A stretch of 64,000 nucleotides of DNA from DASWJZ01 sp963846475 (GCA_963846475.1 CAWJVZ010000004.1:1426001-1490000); one strand, 5' to 3'; shown: positions 33,239 to 42,344, counted from the first letter of the stretch. Numbers and translations: made by a program. The notes: generated from the letters alone by a model not told the origin.

Positions 33239-33769
33239 ATGTCTCTAATTACAGCTTTAGCGATCAGCATCGGTGCACTCGGAGGTCTAGCTACCTGGGT
33301 CTGTCTCGGCATGGTGCCCGGGCTGCAGATCTGGGCGATTTTCATTGCCTGGGCCTGCTTCTATCATTGCGGCGGTGGCGAAACCGGATTGAAGAACACC
33401 ATCGTCTGCAACATTGCAGGCGCTGTGATCGCCTGGATCGCGCTGCTCATCGTGGTCAATACCGGCGGGATCGGCGGGTCGCTTCCGGCCGGGCTCTGGG
33501 CCGGCATCGTCGTCGGCGTCACCGTCGCGATCATGGTCCTGCTTGCCAACGTTCCGGCCTTCTCCACCATTCCTGCAATGGTCTACGGCTATGCGGCGGT
33601 AGCAGCGTTCTTCCTGCTCTCCGGAGCGAACGCCAACGTCATGGCGGTGGATTTCACCAATCCGCTGGTGGCGGTCGTCGTCTCAATGGTCATCGGCGCA
33701 GTGCTCGGCTACGTCTCGCAGAAGATCGGGGTTGCCCTGTCTTCATCGGGGCGGCGCGCCGCCGCCTAA
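33239..33769 (+). CDS. DUF1097 family membrane protein
   Basis: 176-residue inner-membrane protein with about five to six transmembrane helices. The DUF1097 signature includes ISIGALGGLATWVCLGMVPG near the N-terminus, the WAIFIAWACFYHCGGGETGL segment and a periodic run of hydrophobic helices ending VIGAVLGYVSQKI. E. coli YcdZ/YahC-type proteins belong here; their function is unknown. ATG 33239 is preceded by GGGGGAAC. It is followed by a long perfect inverted repeat at 33777. Confidence 0.8.
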   Translation: MSLITALAISIGALGGLATWVCLGMVPGLQIWAIFIAWACFYHCGGGETGLKNTIVCNIAGAVIAWIALLIVVNTGGIGGSLPAGLWAGIVVGVTVAIMVLLANVPAFSTIPAMVYGYAAVAAFFLLSGANANVMAVDFTNPLVAVVVSMVIGAVLGYVSQKIGVALSSSGRRAAA

Positions 33770-33776
33770 CAGGCGG

Positions 33777-33808
33777 CTTAAGCCCGGCCGCATGCGGCCG
33801 GGCTTAAG
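33777..33808. terminator. Perfect 32-base palindrome after the DUF1097 gene
   Basis: CTTAAGCCCGGCCGCA and its exact complement TGCGGCCGGGCTTAAG lie back to back, eight bases past the stop codon. As RNA it forms a stable hairpin, but no T tract follows on either strand, so it may be a stabilising 3' end or a Rho-independent-like stop of reduced strength. Confidence 0.45.
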
Positions 33809-33955
33809 CGCCGGTGTCCCCGCGAAGATGGGTTGATTGGCAGCGCCAAGGGGCGAGGAAAATTGTTCCCGCGGAAGGATCGCCTACCGTAAGCGGAAGC
33901 TGAAGCAACCGCCGGGCGCGACAAACGTTTTGTGGCAAAGCTCCCGGAGGTTGCC

Positions 33956-34483
33956 ATGTGCCGTTTGTCGCTCAGGTTCCGCGGTGCTCTCCTCAGCATC
34001 GTGTCCGCTCTCCTCTTCGCCATGAGTGGCGCCATCATGCAACCCGGCTCGGCGGTTGCCGACAGTTTCCTGCCCGCCGGCGGCGGCTGGCAGACCTACG
34101 TCAACGACCGCTTCGGCACGAGCTTCGCCTTTCCCGCCGACATCTTCACGCCGTCGGCCCCGCCGGAAAACGGCGACGGCAGGCGATTCGTCGGCGAAGA
34201 CGCGACGCTGGAAGTCTATGCCTGGCACAATATCGACAACGAGAACGCCCGGACCCTGAAGCGGCGGCTGGTAGGCTCCGACGGCTATACGGACGTGACC
34301 TACAGCCCGTCGGGGCGGAGCTGGCTCGTCCTGTCCGGCTACCGCGGCGACAACATCTTTTATGAGAAATATTTCTTCCGCGGCGACACCGTGCACGGCT
34401 TCGGCATCGAATTCCCGGCCGGCGAAAAGCCCTACTATGCGCCAATCATCGAACGCATCGAGGATTCCTTCCACGCGGGTTAG
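33956..34483 (+). CDS. Secreted hypothetical protein
   Basis: 175-residue exported protein without a family I can name. Signal peptide residues 1-36 (ALLSIVSALLFAMSGAIM, cleaved after AVA). The mature part begins WQTYVNDRFGTSFAFPADIFTP, a pattern common in small periplasmic proteins of Hyphomicrobiales. It continues with alternating strands (ATLEVYAWHNIDNENARTLK, SWLVLSGYRGDNIFYEKYFF) and ends YYAPIIERIEDSFHAG. It looks like a compact beta-rich periplasmic domain. ATG 33956 lies after GGAGGTTGCC. Confidence 0.65.
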   Translation: MCRLSLRFRGALLSIVSALLFAMSGAIMQPGSAVADSFLPAGGGWQTYVNDRFGTSFAFPADIFTPSAPPENGDGRRFVGEDATLEVYAWHNIDNENARTLKRRLVGSDGYTDVTYSPSGRSWLVLSGYRGDNIFYEKYFFRGDTVHGFGIEFPAGEKPYYAPIIERIEDSFHAG

Positions 34484-34507
34484 CCTGCAGAAGCCGGACC
34501 CCGCGCT

Positions 34508-37036
34508 TCACGCCCGAAGGCGGAGGTTCTCCGGGTCGTAGGGGCTTTCCGCGATGATCGTCGCGCGCCGGCGCTCGCCGAGAATCTGGATATCCAGCTC
34601 GGTGCCGAGCTCCGCCGTGCTCCGGCCGAACCATGCCGAGCGCCAGCGACTTGCCCAGCCGCCAGCCGTAGCCGCCGTTCGTCGCGCGGCCGACCAGCTC
34701 TGTCGCCGCGTCCAGAACGGCTCGGAGCCGCGCGCGTCGGCATCGGTGACGCCGTCGCACCTCCATGCGTGACGAACTGCCACTTGTCGCCGTCGCATGC
34801 TGCCATTCGACCAGCGCGTCGCGGCCGATGAACTGGCCCTTGTTCGGATGCACGAAGCGGTCGAGCCCGGATTCTAGGCCGAATATTCGATCGACAGCTC
34901 GCGGCCCGACCAGCCGGTAGGACTTCTCCATCGCCATCGCCATCATCGCCCGGATGCCGAACGGCTTGATGCCGAACTCCCGCCCGGCATCCATGACCAG
35001 GTCGAAGATCGTGTTCTGCATCTCGATCGGGTGGTGCAGCTCCCAGCCGAGCTCGCCGACGAAGTTGACCCGCAGCGCATGCGCCTGTGCGTGGCCGACA
35101 TCGATCTTCTTGCCGGTAAGCCAAGGGAAGCCTTGTTGGAAAGATCGGCGTCGGTGAGCTTCTGCAGCACGTCGCGCGAGCGCGGTCCCGCCAGCACCAG
35201 CACGCCCCATTGCGGTCGTGACCGGATACATCCGCACGCTGCCGTCGGCCGGCAGCGCCTTGAACAGGTAGTCGTGGTCGTGCCGCTCCAGCGCGCCGGC
35301 CGAGACCAGATAAAACCCCTGCGGCGCGCTTCGATAGATGGTGAACTCCGAGCGCACGCCGCCGTTCTTGCGTCAGCATGTGGCAGAGGTGGATGCGCCC
35401 GACCGCCTTCGGGATGCGGTTGGCCATCAGCGAGTCGAGCCACGCCTCGGCGCCGGGCCCGGTCACGTAGCATTTGGCGAAAGCCGACATGTCCTGCAGG
35501 CCGACGTCCTCCGCGACGTTGCCGGCATTCGTTGCCGACATGCTCGAAATAGTTCGAGCGGCGGAAGGACCAGCGCTCGCGCACTTTGCCGGTATGGTCG
35601 GCCGGCGCGTGATTGTGGTTCAGGAGCACGTCGTCGGTGTCGAGCTCGCTCGTCGGGAACCGCGTAGCCCTCCGGCGCGAACCAGTTCGGCCGCTCCCAG
35701 CCGTAGACCGAGCCGAAGATCGCGCCGAGCGTCTTGCATGCGGCCGTAGCAGGGCGTCCGTCTTCAGCGGCCGCGCCGCCGACGCGCTCCTCGTCGGGAT
35801 AGTGCGGCGTGAAGACGTTGGCGTAGGCTTCCTCGTTCTTCGCCTTGAGATAGCCGCGCGAGGCGTAGGGGCCGAAGCGGCGCGGATCGACGCCCATCAT
35901 GTCGATCGAGGGCTCGCCCTCGACGATCCATTCGGCGAGCTGCCAGCCGGCGCCGCCGGCCGCGGTCACGCCGAAGGAATGGCCCTCGTTCAGCCAGAAA
36001 TTCTTCAGGTCCCAGGCCGGGCCGATGATCGGCGAGCCGTCCGGCGTATAGGCGATGGCGCCGTTATAGACCTTCTTGATGCCGACCTCGCCGAAGGCCG
36101 GCACGCGCGCGATCGCCGTCTCGATATGCGGCATCAGCCGCTCGAGGTCCTCCTGGAAGAGCTCGTATTCGCTGTCGTCGGAGGGGCCGTCGACATAGCA
36201 GGCCGGCGCGCCCTTCTCGTAGGGGCCGAGCAGCAGCCCGCCCGCCTCCTCGCGCATGTACCAGGAGGAATCGGCCTCGCGCAGCACGCCCATCTCCGGC
36301 AGACCCTGGCGGCGGCGCTCCTGGATCGCCGGATGCGGCTCGGTGACGATATATTGGTGCTCGACCGGGATGACGGGGATGTCGAGGCCGACCATCGCGC
36401 CGGTGCGGCGCGACGAAATTGCCGGTCGCCGAGACGACGTGCTCGCAGACGATGTCGCCCTTGTCGGTCTTCACCAGCCATTCGCCGCGACGGCTGTCTG
36501 CTCGATGCCGGTGACGGCGGTGTTGCGGTAGATCTCCGCGCCGCGATTGCGCGCGCCGCGCGCCAGCGCCTGCGTCAGGTCGGCGGGCTGGATGTAGCCG
36601 TCGTCGGGATGCTGGATGGCGCCCAGGATGCCGTCCGTCTCGCAGAGCGGCCAGATCTCCTTCACCTGCTCCGGCGTCAGCACGTTGACGTTGACGCCGA
36701 TCGTGCTGGCGACGCCGGCATAGTACATGAACTCGTCCCAGCGATCCTTGGTGCGCGCGAGGCGGATGTTGGAGCAGACGGAGAAGCCGACATTCTGGCC
36801 GGTCTCCGCCTCCAGCGTCTTGTAGAAGCGCGACGGAGTATTTGTGGATCTGGCCGACCGAGTAGCTCATGTTGAAGAGCGGCAAGCAGCCCGGCGGCGT
36901 GCCAGGTGGAGCCGGAGGTGAGCTCCTTCCGCTCCACCAGCACGACGTCCGACCAGCCCTTTTTGGCCAGGTGATAGAGCGTCGAGACGCCGACGACGCC
37001 TCCGCCGATGACCACGGCGCGGACATGCGACCTCAT
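34508..37036 (-). CDS. DMGDH/sarcosine dehydrogenase-type FAD oxidoreductase with GcvT domain (a dozen or more indels)
   Basis: About 840 residues when repaired. The N-terminal FAD domain starts MRSHVRAVVIGGGVVGVSTL with the GxGxxG loop and SGSTWHAAG, whose histidine carries covalent FAD in this family. The middle reads WYMREEAGGLLLGPYEKGAP and NFWLNEGHSFGVTAAGGAGW. The C-terminal THF-binding aminomethyltransferase domain has NFVGELGWELHHPIEMQN and ends RATIIAESPYDPENLRLRA. Relatives demethylate dimethylglycine or sarcosine and pass the carbon to THF. Frames change at about 36885, 36836, 36490, 36415, 35800-35730 (three), 35660, 35535, 35370, 35215, 35130, 34890-34860 (two) and several times in 34800-34620. 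Each is a single base, and protein similarity is otherwise unbroken. Start ATG 37036 follows GGGAGGGG. Confidence 0.82.
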
Positions 37037-37174
37037 CGAAAATTCCCCTCCCGCGCCGGGTGCCGGCAGGCCAGTGGCGCTCAAGCCCTTTAGTGCGGCG
37101 GGCACTCCAGACACTGCCGCGCGCACGACACGCGTCATTCGTTCCGCGCCAGCCGGACGCGTATCCGACGGCAC

Positions 37175-37996
37175 TCAGTTCTGGTGAGGCGTCCCGCAGC
37201 TGCAATCGTCGGCCCGCAACACCTCGCCGTGCAGGTCGTGCATATGGTCGTGGTGATGCTTGTAGATCGCCACCGTGCCTGCGGCGCGCGGGCCGAAGAG
37301 ACGGTGATATTCCGGCGCGACCGCCACCTCGCTCGGCACGCCGGCGCAGCAGACGTGGCCGTTCAGGCAGAGGACGCGGTCGGAGGCCGCCATGACGACG
37401 TGCAGATCGTGCGACACGAGCAGCACGGCGCAGCCGTGGCGGCCGCGGATCTCGGCGATCCGCTCATAGAGGGCGAGCTCGCCGGAAAAATCGACCCCCT
37501 GGACCGGCTCGTCGAGGACCAGGAGCTCCGGCCGGGCAAGCAGCGCGCGGGCGATCAGAACGCGCTGGAACTCGCCTCCCGACAGGTTGGTGACGTCGGC
37601 ATCGAGCAGATGGCCGACGCCGGTTTCGGCGAGCGCTTCGCCGAGCTCGCCGTCCCGGTGGCGGCGCGTCAGGGTCATCAGCCGGCGCACCGTCATCGGC
37701 AGGGTGCGGTCGAGCTGCAGGCGCTGCGGCACATAGCCGAAGCGGAGGCGCGGCCGGATGGCGACGCTGCCGGCATCCGGCTTGACCAGCCCGAGCACGA
37801 CTTTCAGAAGCGTCGTCTTGCCGCCGCCGTTCGGGCCGATGATCGTGACGATCTCGCCGGGCTCGATGGTCAGGTCGATGCGCGACAGGATGGCGCGGCC
37901 GCCGCGGCGGACTTCGACGCCCCGCAGTGTGGCAAGCGGCGGCTCGCTGTCGGAGGCGGGGCGGGCGAGCGTGCCGGGTAGCGGTTTGTCGAGCAT
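37175..37996 (-). CDS. znuC: Zinc ABC transporter ATP-binding protein ZnuC
   Basis: 273-residue ATPase of the high-affinity zinc importer. Walker A GPNGGGKTT (about 54-62), YVPQRLQLD Q-loop, signature LSGGEFQRVLIARAL, Walker B LLVLDEPVQGVD and switch VSHDLHVVM. The C-terminus is histidine-rich (YKHHHDHMHDLHG), a hallmark of ZnuC that may bind Zn. It is divergent from znuA with 74 bases between the starts. The permease gene znuB, which normally follows, is absent: the next gene in this direction is the flavoprotein. No AT-rich Zur palindrome was recognised in the divergent gap. Confidence 0.92.
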   Translation of the reverse strand: MLDKPLPGTLARPASDSEPPLATLRGVEVRRGGRAILSRIDLTIEPGEIVTIIGPNGGGKTTLLKVVLGLVKPDAGSVAIRPRLRFGYVPQRLQLDRTLPMTVRRLMTLTRRHRDGELGEALAETGVGHLLDADVTNLSGGEFQRVLIARALLARPELLVLDEPVQGVDFSGELALYERIAEIRGRHGCAVLLVSHDLHVVMAASDRVLCLNGHVCCAGVPSEVAVAPEYHRLFGPRAAGTVAIYKHHHDHMHDLHGEVLRADDCSCGTPHQN

Positions 37997-38070
37997 GCGC
38001 CTAGCGTCACGATTGAGACGAGATCAGCATAGAAGGTTTTACGGCTTTGTTCAGCCATAGAGATGGACCG

Positions 38071-39024
38071 ATGATCGCATTCCGCAATGTCGCCGTTGTC
38101 GGCCTCCTCCTCGCCGCCGGCTCGGTCGAGGCGAAGGTCCCGAACGTGGTCGCCTCCATCGCGCCGGTCCATTCCCTGGTGGCTGCCGTCATGCATGGCG
38201 TCGCCGAGCCGGTTCTGCTCGTTCCCGCGAACGTTTCCGATCACGACTACGCGCTAAAACCTTCCGATTTGCGGAAGATCGAAGGAGCAGACCTGGTCGT
38301 GTGGATCGGGGAGCCGCTCGAGACTTATCTCGTCAAGCCGATCGCGAGCGAAGGCCTTGCCAATCTGGAGCTGATCGGCATCGACGGCGCCGATCCGCAC
38401 CCCTATGCGTCGACAGGCGAGGCCGCCGAACGCGCCGATGCGCATGAGGAGACCACCGCAGAGATTCACGGGCATGAAGAGGGGCACGGCCAGGACCGTC
38501 TCGGCCTCGACCCGCATATCTGGCTCGATCCGATCCGGGCGGCTTCCATCGTCGAAGCGGTCGCAAGCAGGCTGGCAGAGCTCGATGCGGAAAATGCCGA
38601 CAGCTACCAGCAGAACGCTGCCATGACGATCGCCGCCCTGAACACCCTCGACGCGAACATCAGAAAGCAGCTGGCGCCGCTCGCGGCAAAGCCCTTCGTC
38701 ACCTTCCACGACGGCTATTCGTATTTCGTCGAACGCTATGGCCTGAACCAGGTTGGCGAGCTGACGGTGCATCCGGAACAGCGGCCGGGTGCCGCATCCA
38801 TAAAGGAGCTGCGGGACATGATCGCCGCGAAGGGCGTCGCCTGCGCCTTCGCCGAGCCGCAATTCGATCCGGCGACCCTGCAGGTCCTGGCCGGCGACAC
38901 GCGTATGAAGATAGGCACGCTGGATGCGATCGGCGCGAATCTGCCGCCGGGGCCGGATCTCTATCCTTCGCTTCTGCAACAAAATGCCAGGGCCATCGAA
39001 AGCTGCCTGTCCTCGACCAGCTAA
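38071..39024 (+). CDS. znuA: Zinc ABC transporter substrate-binding protein ZnuA
   Basis: 317-residue periplasmic cluster-9 binding protein. Signal peptide residues 1-18 (IAFRNVAVVGLLLAAGSVEA). Zn ligands are expected at the histidine of SIAPVHSLVAAVMHG (about 36), the HIWLDPIRA histidine and FHDGYSYF. Between the first two lies the charged His/Asp/Glu-rich loop (HEETTAEIHGHEEGHGQD) typical of ZnuA as opposed to Mn-binding homologues. The start ATG 38071 was preferred over an in-frame TTG 24 bases upstream because the signal peptide begins there. Divergent partner znuC. Confidence 0.94.
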   Translation: MIAFRNVAVVGLLLAAGSVEAKVPNVVASIAPVHSLVAAVMHGVAEPVLLVPANVSDHDYALKPSDLRKIEGADLVVWIGEPLETYLVKPIASEGLANLELIGIDGADPHPYASTGEAAERADAHEETTAEIHGHEEGHGQDRLGLDPHIWLDPIRAASIVEAVASRLAELDAENADSYQQNAAMTIAALNTLDANIRKQLAPLAAKPFVTFHDGYSYFVERYGLNQVGELTVHPEQRPGAASIKELRDMIAAKGVACAFAEPQFDPATLQVLAGDTRMKIGTLDAIGANLPPGPDLYPSLLQQNARAIESCLSSTS

Positions 39025-39114
39025 CACCTTGGTTTGGTCGCGAAACCAAAGTCTCGCACCGGCGTTCTACTCCCGACGGGCGCTGAGAGCGCGTCCCGAG
39101 AGATGGAGGACGTT

Positions 39115-39285
39115 ATGCTGGGTTGGGCATTAACCTTTCTTGTGATTGCGCTCATCGCAGCGCTGCTCGGATTTGGCGGCCTCGCCGGCACGGCTGTCGG
39201 CATTGCCAAGATCATCTTCTTCGTCGCGATCGTCCTGTTCCTGATTTCGGCGATCACCGGAGCGGTTCGCGGCAGACGCATATAG
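39115..39285 (+). CDS. DUF1328 (YtjA) small membrane protein
   Basis: 56-residue protein with two transmembrane helices: MLGWALTFLVIALIAALLGF and VGIAKIIFFVAIVLFLISAI. It is joined by GGLAGTA and closed by a basic tail (RGRRI). This is the complete DUF1328/YtjA pattern, a widespread membrane peptide induced by stress in several bacteria; function unknown. ATG 39115 lies behind GGAGGACGTT. It is followed by a terminator at 39305. Confidence 0.9.
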   Translation: MLGWALTFLVIALIAALLGFGGLAGTAVGIAKIIFFVAIVLFLISAITGAVRGRRI

Positions 39286-39304
39286 CTTCTCCGCGAAGCA
39301 AGAG

Positions 39305-39333
39305 AGCCGCCGGCCGGAATGCCGGCGGCTTTC
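39305..39333 (+). terminator. Terminator after the DUF1328 gene
   Basis: AGCCGCCGGC-CGGAAT-GCCGGCGGCT followed by TTCGCTT: ten-pair stem, weak T tail. It also lies just past the stop of the convergent aconitase X small-subunit gene. Confidence 0.65.
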
Positions 39334-39347
39334 GCTTGTCCGCGATC

Positions 39348-39764
39348 TCAGTCGAACTCGATGGTCGCGATATCGCCTGCGGTCGTGACGTGCGCCGTGC
39401 AAGCGGCAGACAGGGCGCGATGGCCATCTCGCGGCAGCACCAAGACTGGGCAGGTGCGGCCGTAGAGCGTCTCGGCGACCATCGCGCCGGTGGCGAGAAT
39501 TGCATCGGGCTCGGAGAGGATGATGGCGGCGGGGCCGGTGCCGAGCCGGATCGCCTCGGCGAGCACCGAGCTGGACGAGGAGGAGCCGCGGCCGGTGCCC
39601 ATCACCAGGATTTTTCCTGCAAGCGACTGCCCGAATGCAGGATGCGAGCGGTCGGTGACCAGCCCCGACGACGGGTCGTAGCCGCCCCAGAAGCTCAGCG
39701 GCGCTATGGCCGTGACCGGACCGCCTGCGGAGCCCGCGACGAGCGCGCGGCCGGCGAGGTTCAT
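39348..39764 (-). CDS. Aconitase X swivel-domain (small) subunit
   Basis: 138-residue protein of the DUF126 family, the swivel domain of the aconitase X superfamily. The signature PLSFWGGYDPSSGLVTDRSHPAFGQSL (about 24-50) and MGTGRGSSSSSSVLAEAIRL (the SSS loop) are present. It ends ATIEFD. It pairs with a catalytic large subunit encoded just upstream, with a four-base ATGA overlap. Known bacterial aconitase X complexes include cis-3-hydroxy-L-proline dehydratase; which substrate this one uses is not shown by context. Confidence 0.88.
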   Translation of the reverse strand: MNLAGRALVAGSAGGPVTAIAPLSFWGGYDPSSGLVTDRSHPAFGQSLAGKILVMGTGRGSSSSSSVLAEAIRLGTGPAAIILSEPDAILATGAMVAETLYGRTCPVLVLPRDGHRALSAACTAHVTTAGDIATIEFD

Positions 39765-41015
39765 GGCAGTTTCCGCGTGACCCGGCCGAGGGCCGCCGAG
39801 GCCAGGCAATCCTCCAGCGTGCCGAAAGCGACCTCGACCCCGAGATTGTTCGGCGCGTAATGCGCCCATTTGCCGGAATTCGTCATCGCCGCCCCGCTGA
39901 TCTCGCGCATGATCGCGGTCACATAGGTGCAGGTGTCGACGACCACGACGAAGCCGGCCTGCTCCAGCCTGCTCAGCCAACCCGCTCAGCGAGCACCGCA
40001 TGCGTGGCGCGCGCGGTGTTGACATAGAGATCGACGCCCGGTGCGGGCGCGAAATTCTCGATGAGCGGCATCAGCCGTGCGAACTCGGCGAGCGAAAAAT
40101 GCGGCGTGCCGAGCGCCACAGCCGAGAGCGCCGCGCCCTCCGCCGACCGTCGAGAGCCGCGCCAGCGCCGTTTCGAGATCGGCCCGGCTGAGCGCGATCG
40201 TTTCGGCCGGCTCGGTCCCGCCGAACGCCGTTGCACGATCCGGCGCTTCGGGCGTGATGCCGACGGCGTGGAACAGCGCGATCGACCCGGTCGATGCGGC
40301 AACCGCGCCGAGCGCCTTGAGGTCGTCCTCCGAGACGCTTTTGGGCAGGCCCTCGATGACGGGGATCAGGCTGCCGGAGCGTTCGCCGATGACGAAGCCG
40401 GTCGCCACGGCCAGAGCGTCGGCCGGCCATCGCGCCGCAGCCTCCGGCGGCGAGCGAAAACAGGATGCCGCCGAGGCGGTTCTCGGGCACATGCAGGCCC
40501 GCATAGGGAACCCGGCCCGCCATCGCGGCGGCGAGGTCGATGAAGTCGCCGTAACGGGCGGTTCGCGCCCCGATGACGGAATTGGCGAAGACGATGGCGT
40601 TCGACTCCGCCCAGGCGATCTGTTCGCCGAACACCGGCCGGAACAGCGTCTGATAGGGCGCGCAGGTGAAGCTCGGCGTGCAGCCGAGCGCCTCGTGCAG
40701 CTGCATGAGGCGGCGCCCGTCGGCGCCGGCCTCCGGCGGCCCGCGGAAAAGCTCGGGATGGATGAGGTCGACCGAGCCCACGTTCAGCGTCGTCGGAACG
40801 CGCACGCGCCCGCCGAGGCGGACAAAGTGCTCGACGAAATCGAGGCTGACCTGGCCGTGGTGCAGGCAGCCGTCCACATGCGCGCGACTGATGTCGATGA
40901 AGCGGTGCGCGCCGAGCGCCTCGCCGGTGCGGACGAGGAGGCGCATGGCGAAGGCGGCCGCCTCGCCGCGTTCGCCGTTCAGCAAGGCGCGGTCGATCGG
41001 ATCGAGCGAGATCAT
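39761..41015 (-). CDS. Aconitase X catalytic (large) subunit, cis-3-hydroxyproline dehydratase-like (three frameshifts)
   Basis: About 417 residues when repaired; DUF521/AcnX family, iron-sulfur-dependent dehydratases. The start MISLDPIDRALLNGERGEAA at 41015 is followed by HVDGCLHHGQVSLDF, RVPTTLNVGSVDLIHP and GCTPSFTCAPYQTLFRP (cluster-ligand cysteines), then WAESNAIVFANSVIGARTARYGDF. Frames change near 40434 (extra A), 40142 (extra G) and 39975 (missing base). The last segment holds VDTCTYVTAIMREISGAAMT, with a further conserved cysteine, and NSGKWAHYAPNNLGV. The small subunit overlaps its end. No racemase or transporter for hydroxyproline is adjacent. Confidence 0.82.
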
Positions 41016-41270
41016 GCGTGGGTTTGTGCCGCCTCCCGTCGCGGCGCGCCAGCGGCAATCGGTCTTGCACGCCGGTGCATCGGATCGCGGATGCGGTAAC
41101 AGAAGTGCCGGCGGCGGTGCCTCGCCGGAAAATGGGCGAGCAAACCGCCCGAGGACGGCTGCTCTTAATCGGTTCGGCCGATGCTCGTTCTCGAACATGC
41201 GCATGTTCGGCATTGTTCGGCATCGAGGATTTTTGCGGAAAGCTGAACGGCAGCCGGACGCTATAGGAAT

Positions 41271-41286
41271 TGTTTCACGTGAAACA
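41271..41286. other. parS chromosome-partition site
   Basis: TGTTTCACGTGAAACA is a perfect 16-base palindrome and the exact ParB-binding consensus known from Alphaproteobacteria and Firmicutes. It lies in the 379-base gene-free stretch 41016-41394 between the divergent aconitase X and folD genes, 109 bases before folD. parA and parB are not in the window. Such sites normally cluster near the replication origin. I found no second copy here. The rest of the gap holds no gene I can see. Confidence 0.85.
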
Positions 41287-41394
41287 TCGCGGCGCGGGGT
41301 GCCGATCGTTCGGAACGCCGGGCGCGTCGCAAACGGACATGACTTGTCCGTGACAGGTGCTAGAAGGGCGCCATTCCAGGGCGGAGAGGACGGG

Positions 41395-42321
41395 ATGGAT
41401 GCTCCGGTGCGCACGAGCCGGCTGATCGACGGCAAGAAGGCCGCGGCTGCGGTCATCGAGCGGGTGAAGGAGGCGCGCGACAGCCTTGTCCGCGAGCTCG
41501 GCGTGAAGCCTGGGCTGGCGGTGGTGCTGGTCGGCGAGGATCCGGCGAGCCGCGTCTATGTCCGCAACAAGGGCCTGAAAGCGGAAGAATGCGGCTTCCA
41601 TTCCGAGCAGCACAGCCTCGCAGCGGAGACCTCCGAAGCAGACCTCCTCGCGCTGGTGGCGCGGCTCAATTCCGACCCGGCGGTGCACGGGATCCTGGTG
41701 CAGCTGCCGCTGCCGAAGCACATCGACGAGACCAAGGTGCTGCTCGCCGTCGATCCCGACAAGGATGTCGACGGCTTCCACCCGATCAATGTCGGGCGGC
41801 TGGCCGCCGGCGCGCGCGACCAGGCGCTGGTGCCGTGCACGCCGGCCGGCAGCGTGATCCTCGCCAAACAGGCGCTCGGCGGCGACCTGTCCGGGCTGGA
41901 GGCGGTGGTGATCGGCCGCTCCAACATCGTCGGCAAGCCGGTGGCGCAGCTCCTCCTGCAGGAGCATTGCACGGTCACGATCGCGCACAGCCGCACGCGC
42001 GACCTCCCGGCGGTATGCCGGCGCGCCGATATCCTCGTCGCGGCGGTCGGGCGGGCCGAGATGGTGAAGGGCGACTGGATCAAGCCCGGGGCCTGCGTCA
42101 TCGACGTCGGCATCAACCGCGTGGCCGACGCGGCGACGGGCAAAAGCCGCCTCGTCGGCGACGTGGAGTTTGCATCCGCCGCACAAGTCGCCGGCGCCAT
42201 CACGCCGGTGCCGGGCGGCGTCGGGCCGATGACCATCGCGCTGCTCATGGCGAACACGGTGACCGCTGCGGCGCGCGCCGCGGGGCGGCCGGACCTCGCA
42301 ACCGAGATCGGACGGGTGTAG
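41395..42321 (+). CDS. folD: Bifunctional methylene-THF dehydrogenase/methenyl-THF cyclohydrolase
   Basis: 308-residue cytoplasmic enzyme interconverting 5,10-methylene-, methenyl- and 10-formyl-THF. Conserved blocks: LAVVLVGEDPASRVYVRNK (catalytic Tyr, with the KGLKAEECG lysine following), GILVQLPLPKHID, PDKDVDGFHPINVGRL, PCTPAG, VVIGRSNIVGKPVAQLLL (NADP-binding) and TPVPGGVGPMTIALLM. ATG 41395 after GGAGAGGACGGG. It shares substrates with fhs (27 kb) and the flavoprotein at 34.5-37 kb. Confidence 0.96.
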   Translation: MDAPVRTSRLIDGKKAAAAVIERVKEARDSLVRELGVKPGLAVVLVGEDPASRVYVRNKGLKAEECGFHSEQHSLAAETSEADLLALVARLNSDPAVHGILVQLPLPKHIDETKVLLAVDPDKDVDGFHPINVGRLAAGARDQALVPCTPAGSVILAKQALGGDLSGLEAVVIGRSNIVGKPVAQLLLQEHCTVTIAHSRTRDLPAVCRRADILVAAVGRAEMVKGDWIKPGACVIDVGINRVADAATGKSRLVGDVEFASAAQVAGAITPVPGGVGPMTIALLMANTVTAAARAAGRPDLATEIGRV

Positions 42322-42344
42322 GCGAAATCAGGGAGCGCCGCCGG

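Noticed and set aside
37997..38070. Possible Zur operator between znuC and znuA
   Set aside because: No AT-rich palindrome resembling the alphaproteobacterial Zur site could be found.
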